A stretch of 64,000 nucleotides of DNA from Desulfobacteraceae bacterium (lineage in GTDB: Bacteria; Desulfobacterota; Desulfobacteria; Desulfobacterales; Desulfobacteraceae): positions 1 to 64,000 of the forward strand of contig JAAEMK010000106.1 of NCBI GenBank assembly GCA_024225635.1, given 5' to 3'. Positions 43,901-49,811 of this stretch are shown here, one piece after another. The position numbers and the translations under genes are program-made. The notes under the pieces were generated by a model. It was not told the DNA's origin. It saw only the letters and a list, made by a program, of their open reading frames with translations, and ran no database searches. Numbering within the stretch: position 1 is the stretch's first letter; each line of letters opens with the position of its first letter.

Positions 43901-44632
43901 TCATGCTTCCTGCTCGGAAAGATTGCCGGCCGCCCATAAGGCCGCCTGCAATCGTCCTTTCACATTGATTTTCTTAAAGATATTGTGAAGATGGGTTTTT
44001 ACGGTATGGGGGCTTATACAGAGTTCATGGGAAATTTCTTTATTGGAGGCTCCCTGGGCAATTTTCTCCAGGATTTCCTGTTCTCTCTGGGTCAGGGGCT
44101 CCTTATTATCAGCCAGATTCTGGTTATCAGCCAGATTCTGGTCTTCAGACATATACTGAAATTCGCCGAATTTATTAAAACTCAGTCCCATTCCCTGGAT
44201 TGAGTTCCGTACGACCTTTGCTTTGATAGTTACCTTGGCCCTGTCTCCGGTTAATTTTTTCAATGCGGTAAGTGGAATATCAATGTTCACCTCCAGCTCC
44301 GAGCCGATTTCAAGGGGATGATCGGTTTCAACAAAAGCGCCCGTGGAGGATATATCCATTGCAGTGGTATCCAAAAACGTATTGGATGCCTGGGGGTTGG
44401 TTGGGAGCTTGAGTTGTACGGGGACTGCAAGCTTGAACCGTTCCGAGCTTCTCTGATTATTGTTTTTCCGCATAAATTCAAGTATTCCTTTAGGTTCTTT
44501 CAATAACCAAAACATGAAAGAGTGTTGAAACAGACTTCCGGCCCGGTTCCGGCACTGCCAGTCTTCTATCGCCAAAACGCGTTGATTTGCAGGCATCCTG
44601 GCAAGTATGGCTGAAATGGAAACCATGCTCAC
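43901..44632 (-). CDS. PilZ-LuxR transcriptional regulator
   Basis: This 243-residue protein combines a PilZ domain (about 55-150) with a C-terminal LuxR/FixJ-type HTH (about 178-238, LTQREQEILEKIAQG, then ISPHTVKTHLHNIFKKI). Both c-di-GMP-binding elements are intact: RSSER (RxxxR) and DISSTG (DxSxxG). It should therefore change DNA binding in response to c-di-GMP. The linker contains a tandem five-residue repeat (NQNLAD-NQNLAD) from a 15-bp duplication. A shorter start at MRKNNNQ (residue 54) is possible. It is divergent from a gene controlled by a c-di-GMP riboswitch, so both sides of this intergenic region respond to the same messenger. Confidence 0.9.
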   Translation of the reverse strand: MSMVSISAILARMPANQRVLAIEDWQCRNRAGSLFQHSFMFWLLKEPKGILEFMRKNNNQRSSERFKLAVPVQLKLPTNPQASNTFLDTTAMDISSTGAFVETDHPLEIGSELEVNIDIPLTALKKLTGDRAKVTIKAKVVRNSIQGMGLSFNKFGEFQYMSEDQNLADNQNLADNKEPLTQREQEILEKIAQGASNKEISHELCISPHTVKTHLHNIFKKINVKGRLQAALWAAGNLSEQEA

Positions 44633-44765
44633 ATTTAAAGGCTAAATTACTTTACTGATTTTTTAATGTCAATCGACATGGCGGCAAATTATTGAAAAAA
44701 TGGTACCAATGGCGTATTTACAGGGCCCGGCAAAATGTATAATTATTTTTGATAGAATTTATAAG

Positions 44766-44836
44766 AAAAAGCCAAACCTGTCGTGAGGCAGGGACGGAAA
44801 GCCGATGCATCTCCCGGGGAGACAGGCCGGTTGCCT
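44766..44836 (+). promoter_or_regulatory. c-di-GMP-I (GEMM-I) riboswitch
   Basis: The segment contains the conserved landmarks GCCAAACC, GAGGCAGGGACGGAAAGCC and the closing GGCCGGTTGCC, in the right order and spacing for a GEMM-I aptamer. The position equivalent to Vc2 G20 is G, which favours c-di-GMP over cGAMP. An A8-C-T8 element (44839-44858) follows and may be part of the expression platform. It lies in the leader of the VPxPA-CTERM gene. Confidence 0.88.
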
Positions 44837-44869
44837 TGAAAAAAAACTTTTTTTTAGGGAACTTGAAAC

Positions 44870-45532
44870 ATGAAAAAAATTCTACTGCTTCTCTCAGCAA
44901 TGATTCTCACCGCATCGGCAAGCCATGGCGCTACCTTTGGACTCTATGACTCAAACGGCCTGGTGCAGGAGATTGATCTGTTCAGCTCCAAGAAGACGGC
45001 TGAAAAACATTACAAATACAATCATGCTTCCGGCCATCCCCAGGGATTTAACAATCTTTTGGGAAAAGAAAAGGGTTTTGTATGGCTTTACCAACAAAGT
45101 AATACAGGAGAGTATTCATTCGGACAGATATTCGGAAAGGACAAAAGCGGCTCAGATAATTGGCAATCTGTAGACACATGGACCAAGGTCACTGGAAGCA
45201 GTGAGAATCCATACGTATCCGTGAGTGATGATAATGGATTCGAATTTGATGAACACTGGCGAACCGACACATTTTATGGCACTTTTCTTTTCAGGAACAA
45301 TTCCGACGGAGGGATGATCAGCGGAATAAAAGGTGATGACTTTGAGATTAAGTTTGAAGCCTACGGCCAGGACGGGGTTACCAGCTTTCAATTTGCCAAT
45401 AATGGCTCCGACCCCCTGGAGCTGAATTTTGGCGAAGAATATACCATTAAGGCAGTACCTGTTCCAGCGGGTGTCTGGCTTATGGGCACAGGTCTTGCGG
45501 CCCTTATGGGATTAAGAAGAAAACACGCCTGA
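44870..45532 (+). CDS. VPxPA-CTERM (PEP-CTERM type) surface-sorted protein
   Basis: This 220-residue exported protein has an N-terminal signal peptide (MKKILLLLSAMILTASASHGA). Its C-terminal sorting signal is typical of the PEP-CTERM variant class: VPVPAGVWLMGTGLAALMGLRRK (motif, hydrophobic span, basic tail). Such proteins are processed by an exosortase and anchored or released at the surface, often with exopolysaccharide. The mature domain (about 175 residues) is rich in Gly, Asp and aromatic residues and not recognised. The c-di-GMP riboswitch in its leader suggests a role in biofilm or adhesion. No exosortase is in the window. Confidence 0.88.
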   Translation: MKKILLLLSAMILTASASHGATFGLYDSNGLVQEIDLFSSKKTAEKHYKYNHASGHPQGFNNLLGKEKGFVWLYQQSNTGEYSFGQIFGKDKSGSDNWQSVDTWTKVTGSSENPYVSVSDDNGFEFDEHWRTDTFYGTFLFRNNSDGGMISGIKGDDFEIKFEAYGQDGVTSFQFANNGSDPLELNFGEEYTIKAVPVPAGVWLMGTGLAALMGLRRKHA

Positions 45533-45570
45533 AAGCAAGCAGCTGCAATTTTAAGCAACGGCTTTTATAT

Positions 45571-45617
45571 GCCCAAACCCTCCCGGAGATGCGCCGGGAG
45601 GGCTTGGGCCTTTTTTT
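45571..45617 (+). terminator. Rho-independent terminator
   Basis: GCCCAAACCCTCCCGG and CCGGGAGGGCTTGGGC form a long GC-rich stem with a 7-nt loop, followed directly by seven T residues. It ends the VPxPA-CTERM transcript. Confidence 0.93.
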
Positions 45618-45775
45618 CAAAGAAGGTGCTGATATTGCCCGGAAGCGATCCTTCCCCTGTGCTCCCCCCCCCGGGCATGAGACTCAGGTTAACGGGGGAT
45701 GCCCCGGGAAAAAATAAAACCCATCCTTTTCCCGTTATTTCGCCCTGTCCCGTCCCAAAAAAATGAACATATCTA

Positions 45776-45861
45776 TTGATTTTTAAAGGAAATAATGGCA
45801 TATACAAGGCTTTAGTTTTATAGTTTCAATTTCATTAGTCACCTGGAGAAATCATCCCGAC
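45776..45861 (+). promoter_or_regulatory. Conserved leader of the first SRPBCC gene
   Basis: This AT-rich leader (ATGAACATATC, then GATTTTTAAA, TTTAGTTTTAT, TTTCATTA, GAAATCAT) is recognisably duplicated at 48410-48507 upstream of the second SRPBCC gene. Conservation in two places suggests promoter and control elements were copied with the gene. Individual -35/-10 boxes cannot be called confidently. Confidence 0.55.
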
Positions 45862-46293
45862 ATGGCACTTTTCAGCTCAACCATCACCATCGATTCCGAT
45901 GTGGAATCCGTATTCAAATTTGCCACCGATCCCAAAAACAATGTAACCTGGCAATCAAACTTTGTCTCGTACCAGCAGACAAACGGCGACGGCATGGAAG
46001 TGGGCGCGGCCTACAGGTATGTCAACTCGTTCCTTGGCATAAACCTGCAGACCGATGGGGTGGTCACCGAATATGAACCCAACCAGGTGATGACCTTTGA
46101 ATTCACCTCCCCGACCGTGTCCGGCTCAAGCAGGTTCCAGGTTGAAGAAAAGGGCAATAAAACCGAGCTGACCGTCACCGGGAAGGCCGATCTCAGCGCC
46201 ATTAAATTTGGCAAGAAATTAGCTGAGATGAAAGCAAAGAAACAGATCAAATCCGACCTGAAGAGACTCAAGAAAGTGCTTGAAAAAGCTTAA
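45862..46293 (+). CDS. SRPBCC-family protein (copy 1)
   Basis: This 143-residue START/Bet v1-like (SRPBCC) domain protein has an opening strand SSTITIDSDVESVFKFATD and a long C-terminal helix (KLAEMKAKKQIKSDLKRLKKVLE). The fold makes a hydrophobic cavity that binds lipids or other apolar ligands; no catalytic residues are evident. It is about 75 percent similar to the protein at 48508, and the two copies bracket the accessory cluster. It has no signal peptide and is cytoplasmic. Its role in a membrane compartment (lipid handling) is a guess from context. Confidence 0.85.
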   Translation: MALFSSTITIDSDVESVFKFATDPKNNVTWQSNFVSYQQTNGDGMEVGAAYRYVNSFLGINLQTDGVVTEYEPNQVMTFEFTSPTVSGSSRFQVEEKGNKTELTVTGKADLSAIKFGKKLAEMKAKKQIKSDLKRLKKVLEKA

Positions 46294-46324
46294 CAAGCCC
46301 CGGAAGCATCAAACCACCATAACA

Positions 46325-46371
46325 AGGCTGCACCCACATCCATAGGGATGGTGGCGCAGCCTGTTTTTTTT
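46325..46371 (+). terminator. Rho-independent terminator
   Basis: AGGCTGCACCCACATCC and its near-perfect inverse flank a 4-nt loop and are followed by a run of T residues. It terminates the first SRPBCC gene, so the HTH/YaaW genes need their own promoter within 46372-46497. Confidence 0.93.
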
Positions 46372-46497
46372 ATAAGCATGCCCGCCAAGCCCCCCTGGGA
46401 TGAAGCCTCCACCCACTTTTTTGTTGACATCCGGACAATATACAACCATACTACTATGTAATGAGTTTATAACACATTAACAGAATGGTAACTATTT

Positions 46498-46947
46498 ATG
46501 CTGGAACAATTTGACCAGGAGATCAAAAAAGTCAGGGCACGTTTCAAATTATCCCTGGCACAGTTCGGCTCCCTTGTAGGAGCGCCCGCCATTACCGTAA
46601 AGAGGTGGGAAGAGGGGGTAAAGCCCCAGGAACGCTTTGTATTTCAGACCGTTCTCGTCCTTGGACTGATCAATGATCCGGGTGAGGTCTTTTTCGACCT
46701 TGGCAGGCAGGGCATTGTGCTTGATGAAAAACACTGGGAAGGATTTGCAAGCCTTGTCAAAGCAGCACAAAAGAGCCTTGTTGCCGCAAAAGAGACAAAC
46801 CTGCCCGAACCCAATGTGGCCGGTGCACTCGTGGCGGGGATTTCAGGGCTTCTCAGCCTGATCGCCACGGCCTTTGCCGCCAAGAACATGCTTGGCGCAA
46901 AGGCGTCCTCCTCTTTTGCGACCCGTATTGCCCAGTTTCTTAAATAG
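46498..46947 (+). CDS. HTH-domain protein with C-terminal membrane segment
   Basis: This 149-residue protein has an N-terminal XRE-like helix-turn-helix (FKLSLAQFGSLVGAPAITVKRWEEG, residues 16-40). Its C-terminal half ends in a glycine/alanine-rich hydrophobic segment at about 107-128 (VAGALVAGISGLLSLIATAFAA). A DNA-binding domain tied to a possible membrane span is unusual: it could be a membrane-tethered regulator, or the HTH may have become a protein-interaction module. It is followed by the YaaW-family gene after 48 bp. Confidence 0.8.
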   Translation: MLEQFDQEIKKVRARFKLSLAQFGSLVGAPAITVKRWEEGVKPQERFVFQTVLVLGLINDPGEVFFDLGRQGIVLDEKHWEGFASLVKAAQKSLVAAKETNLPEPNVAGALVAGISGLLSLIATAFAAKNMLGAKASSSFATRIAQFLK

Positions 46948-46995
46948 ATGCCGGGGAGGGGGGCAGTCCCATCCCTTGAACCAAAAGGAATTTCC

Positions 46996-47787
46996 ATGAC
47001 CGAAATAAAACTCAGACAAGACGATGACGATCTTTTGCCCCTGCTCAGAAAATGCAGCAGGGATGAGCTGGACAACCTGGTGGGGTATATCACGCAAAAG
47101 GGTGGTGTTTCCTGCCAGCTAAAGCAGACAAGAGCGTATAAGACCAACTTTCCCGATCATCCCGTTTATGTGGATGAAATTGCAGCGGAGATCCAGAAAT
47201 TCGGTGGAAATACCATTCTGAATATCATGCGAAAAGGCAAGGGGGCATATTACAAAAACATCGTATGTGATGTGGCATCACGCCTGAAGGTAAAGTTTGA
47301 TAAAACGGACGGAATAGACACCATTGAGCAGCAAATTCTGCTAAAGGTCCTGGAACTGTCCTGGGAAAAAATGGACAACAGTGAAAAAGAGGCGCTCCTG
47401 AAAGGCATCATGGATGATACCGGCGCGGCCGATCTTTCAGGGGATTTTCCCAAAGCGCTTATCTGTGCCGCAGTGATAGCAGGCGGAGCCGTTGTATCCT
47501 ACCGGCTATCCCTTCTTGTTGCCAACGCGGTTGCAAAACTGACCCTTGAAAAAGGGATCACGGTTGCGGCAAGCGCCCTGCTTTCACGCTGGGTATCCAT
47601 ATTTGCCGGAACAATAGGGCTTGGAATTACAGCACTCTGGACAGCCTTTGATGTGGCGGGCCCGGCATTTCGTGTAACAGTGCCCTGTGTCCTGCACATT
47701 GCCATGTTAAGGCAACTTCATCTTGTAAGAGAATCAGGGGTTGATCCTGATAAATCATTTAATATTAAGGAGGAGAACAATGATTAG
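46996..47787 (+). CDS. YaaW-family (UPF0174 / DUF3944-type) protein
   Basis: This 263-residue protein resembles E. coli YaaW. It shares the DDDLLPLLRKCSRDEL-type opening, the AAEIQKFGGNTILNIMRKGKG segment, KIVCDVASRLKVKFDK-like sequence and the C-terminal RVTVPCVLHIAMLRQLH. Residues 155-245 are hydrophobic, with Gly/Ala-rich helices. The family's biochemical function is unknown. It starts at 46996 after AAAAGGAATT. Its last codons overlap the start of the first micro-protein gene, so they are translationally coupled. A relic of a second copy is at 43865. Confidence 0.85.
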   Translation: MTEIKLRQDDDDLLPLLRKCSRDELDNLVGYITQKGGVSCQLKQTRAYKTNFPDHPVYVDEIAAEIQKFGGNTILNIMRKGKGAYYKNIVCDVASRLKVKFDKTDGIDTIEQQILLKVLELSWEKMDNSEKEALLKGIMDDTGAADLSGDFPKALICAAVIAGGAVVSYRLSLLVANAVAKLTLEKGITVAASALLSRWVSIFAGTIGLGITALWTAFDVAGPAFRVTVPCVLHIAMLRQLHLVRESGVDPDKSFNIKEENND

Positions 47788-47974
47788 AACAGTTATCTCA
47801 TTTGCCGCGGGATTTGCGGTTGCAAAGCTCACAGCTGACAGCAAAATCATCAAGAAGACAAAAGAATGCGCCGCGGAAAATTATGAAAAAGTGAAGTCCG
47901 CCTCTAAAAAGGTCGCCGGCGTGGTTAAGGACGAATTTTCCTCAAAAGAAGAGGGAATAGAGAAAGAAGCCTAA
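47780..47974 (+). CDS. Small membrane-associated protein (YtxH/PacL-like), copy 1
   Basis: This 64-residue protein has an N-terminal hydrophobic helix (MIRTVISFAAGFAVAKL) followed by a charged Lys/Glu-rich helix (KTKECAAENYEKVKSASKK, KDEFSSKEEGIEKEA). It is a tandem paralogue of the 53-residue protein encoded next. A strong Shine-Dalgarno (AAGGAGGAG) lies within the end of the YaaW gene, which it overlaps by 8 bp. The design, one short Gly/Ala helix plus a charged tail, resembles small scaffold proteins that accompany P-type ATPases. The function is not established. Confidence 0.85.
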   Translation: MIRTVISFAAGFAVAKLTADSKIIKKTKECAAENYEKVKSASKKVAGVVKDEFSSKEEGIEKEA

Positions 47975-48011
47975 CCTGATATTTTCAGGTTAGGCCGAAA
48001 AGGGGGGAGCC

Positions 48012-48173
48012 ATGCTCAAATATGTAATAAGTTTTGCAGCGGGTTTTGTGACAGCAAAGGTTGTAACAAAACCGAATGTGGAACGCTTTAAAAAAGCCGC
48101 CTTAAAAACCTGCGTCGTCATCAAGGATGAATTCTCCGACAAAGAGAAAGAGAACGCAAAAGAAGCCATTTAG
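48012..48173 (+). CDS. Small membrane-associated protein, copy 2
   Basis: This 53-residue protein (MLKYVISFAAGFVTAKVV, then a basic/acidic tail with KDEFSDKEKENAKEA) is clearly a paralogue of the protein at 47780: VISFAAGF, AK, KDEFS, KE and KEA line up. It has a Shine-Dalgarno GGGGGGAG and a stop 12 bp before the next micro-gene. It has one N-terminal hydrophobic helix, no cysteine pair and one Cys (KTCVV). Confidence 0.8.
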   Translation: MLKYVISFAAGFVTAKVVTKPNVERFKKAALKTCVVIKDEFSDKEKENAKEAI

Positions 48174-48185
48174 CAAGGAGAGATC

Positions 48186-48320
48186 ATGCACATACTTTTT
48201 TTTAGACCTTTGACACTGCTTGCCCTTGGGGCAACCCATTTTCTGGCCTACAAGGCTGGAAAAAAATCCGAAAAACCGGGAACCGACAAAAAAGCTGAAA
48301 AGAAAGCCGAGAAAAAATAG
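48186..48320 (+). CDS. 44-residue single-span micro-protein with Lys-rich tail
   Basis: MHILFFRPLTLLALGATHFLAYKAG forms one hydrophobic helix. The remainder is KKxEK repeats (KKAEKKAEKK). A Shine-Dalgarno AAGGAG lies 6 bp before the ATG. It is the third micro-gene in the run and ends at a stem-loop. The basic tail recalls the Lys-rich end of the glycine-zipper protein at 52506. Confidence 0.7.
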   Translation: MHILFFRPLTLLALGATHFLAYKAGKKSEKPGTDKKAEKKAEKK

Positions 48321-48344
48321 CAGCCCATTTTCAATGGAGTCATG

Positions 48345-48385
48345 AACCCGGGGTGAAGAAGAGATCAACTCTTTCCCCCGGGTTT
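48345..48385 (+). terminator. Stem-loop terminator
   Basis: AACCCGGGG pairs with CCCCGGGTT around a partly paired GAAGAG/CTCTTTC interior. It is followed by TTCCTGTTTG and lies just after the last micro-protein gene. Confidence 0.75.
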
Positions 48386-48409
48386 CCTGTTTGCACATTT
48401 TCATAATGG

Positions 48410-48507
48410 ATGAACATATCCATGGATTTTAAAAGGGAAAAATGATATAAGAGGCGTTTTAGTTTTATCGTTTTAATTTCATTATTCAAGTGGGAAATCA
48501 TTAAAAT
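48410..48507 (+). promoter_or_regulatory. Duplicated leader of the second SRPBCC gene
   Basis: This sequence parallels 45776-45861 (ATGAACATATC, GGATTTTAAA, AGGCGTTTTAGTTTTAT, TTTCATTA, GAAATCATT). The duplication thus covers control sequence and gene, implying both copies are regulated alike. Confidence 0.55.
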
Positions 48508-48939
48508 ATGGCACGTTTCAGCTCAACCATCACCATTGATTCCAATGTGGAGTCTGTATTTGACTATGTAACCAATCCTGAAAACAACAGCGCATGGCAA
48601 TCAAGCTTTGTCTCTTACAAACAGACAAATGGAGATACCATGGAAGTTGGCGCGACCTACAGATACATCAACTCTTTTCTTGGAATAAACATGCAGACCG
48701 AGGGCGTGATAACCGAGTATGAACAAAACCAAGTCATGGCCTTTGATTTCACCTCCTCGACGGTGTCGGGATCAAGCAAATTCCAGGTTGCGGAGAAGGC
48801 CGATAAAACAGAGGTGACCCTCACGGGCACGGCTGATCTCAGCTTCATGAAATTTGGTAAAAAATTAGCCGAGATAAAAGCGACAAAACAGATAAAATCC
48901 GATCTCAAGAAGCTCAAGAAAATCCTGGAGACAAGTTAG
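48508..48939 (+). CDS. SRPBCC-family protein (copy 2)
   Basis: This 143-residue SRPBCC/START-like protein has the same length as copy 1 with no gaps and the same landmarks (SSTITIDSNVESVFDYVTNPENN, then a C-terminal KKLAEIKATKQIKSDLKKLKK). Differences are mostly conservative, so both copies are under selection. It may bind a lipid or other hydrophobic ligand in the cytoplasm. It ends where the facing FeoA-repeat gene ends, making this the convergence point of the two accessory clusters. Confidence 0.85.
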   Translation: MARFSSTITIDSNVESVFDYVTNPENNSAWQSSFVSYKQTNGDTMEVGATYRYINSFLGINMQTEGVITEYEQNQVMAFDFTSSTVSGSSKFQVAEKADKTEVTLTGTADLSFMKFGKKLAEIKATKQIKSDLKKLKKILETS

Positions 48940-48975
48940 CGGACCAACTTGCCCCCGGAACAATCAAATTTCTTA

Positions 48976-49050
48976 AAACAAGCTGCAGGCCTCAGCCGAA
49001 AAGGGACTAATCGTCAGCCTTTTCGACCAGGATGGCCGTGCAGCTTGTTT
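48976..49050. terminator. Nested bidirectional terminator at the convergence point
   Basis: The outer arms AACAAGCTGCA and TGCAGCTTGTT enclose an inner stem (CCGAAAAGG / CCTTTTCG). Plus-strand transcripts meet a T-run after the outer stem. It overlaps the 3' end of the FeoA-repeat gene, so it may serve both directions. Confidence 0.7.
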
Positions 49051-49738
49051 TTTCAAGAATGAGCCTCAGCCCCCCATGGGTCATTATGACAACCGGATCA
49101 ATTTCCCTGTGCATGTTGAATGTTTCGGCAGGCGCGACTCCCTCGAGCCTTAACAGGGAACCGGCCTCGATATTCCCATGCATAAAAACAGCTCTCTGGG
49201 CCCGTTGACCGCCAAGGACCTTTTTCACATGGAACTCTTCCCCCCTGGCGGCTGAACAGAACTGAAGCTCACGCCCCTTCATGGTTCCCCATATCTTTGC
49301 GGCAACACCTTCACTGAGGCGTACCCTCTGCCCGGAACTGACGACCAGTACGGTATATTCCATTGGAGGAACGACACGGACAAAACTGACCTTGTCGTCA
49401 TTTTTCAGGCCAAGGGTGGAAAGCGCGTCGGCAAGTCCAGTTCCGCCGACAATACCTTCGATGTGACCGGACTCTCCGGGTTTGAGTTCGGCAATGGGCA
49501 ATTTTCTGCCGTCGTCAAGGTGGGCAACCACCTTTGTCGCCATGCCCCTGCCAAGGATTCTTTCGCCCGTGGGACCCTTGACCTTAACGGGCTTGACAAG
49601 GATCTCCTCGTCAAGACGGGTCAAAAGGTCCCCTTCGTATAAACCTATATGTTGAAAGTGAGATGCAATATTTGAATTTTCGATCTTTACGATTTTCAGG
49701 GTTTCATCAAAAGGAGCCTGATTCAATGGTATAGTCAT
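49007..49738 (-). CDS. Protein with three FeoA-like repeats
   Basis: This 243-residue cytoplasmic protein appears to be three successive FeoA/SH3-like beta-barrels: about 10-75 (HFQHIGLYEGD), 80-155 (STLGLKNDDKVSFVRVVPP, then GQRVRLSEGVAAKIW) and 160-235 (MHGNIEAGSLLRLEG, then GGLRLILEKTSCTAIL). Ordinary FeoA is about 75 residues with one barrel. FeoA domains dock on FeoB or act in iron-dependent regulators, so a triple form downstream of two metal ATPases suggests an iron-linked adaptor. The ATG at 49738 is preferred over an upstream TTG. It is the last gene of the minus-strand operon. Confidence 0.8.
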   Translation of the reverse strand: MTIPLNQAPFDETLKIVKIENSNIASHFQHIGLYEGDLLTRLDEEILVKPVKVKGPTGERILGRGMATKVVAHLDDGRKLPIAELKPGESGHIEGIVGGTGLADALSTLGLKNDDKVSFVRVVPPMEYTVLVVSSGQRVRLSEGVAAKIWGTMKGRELQFCSAARGEEFHVKKVLGGQRAQRAVFMHGNIEAGSLLRLEGVAPAETFNMHREIDPVVIMTHGGLRLILEKTSCTAILVEKADD

Positions 49739-49811
49739 AATTAGTTTACACAATCTGATATGAAATGGTTAAAGTTTCCTTGCCTGTCATTCCGTGGCTC
49801 GATGGATCCGG

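Noticed and set aside
44766..44836. cGAMP-specific (GEMM-Ib) reading of the riboswitch
   Set aside because: The position equivalent to G20 is G, which favours c-di-GMP; only an assay would settle it.
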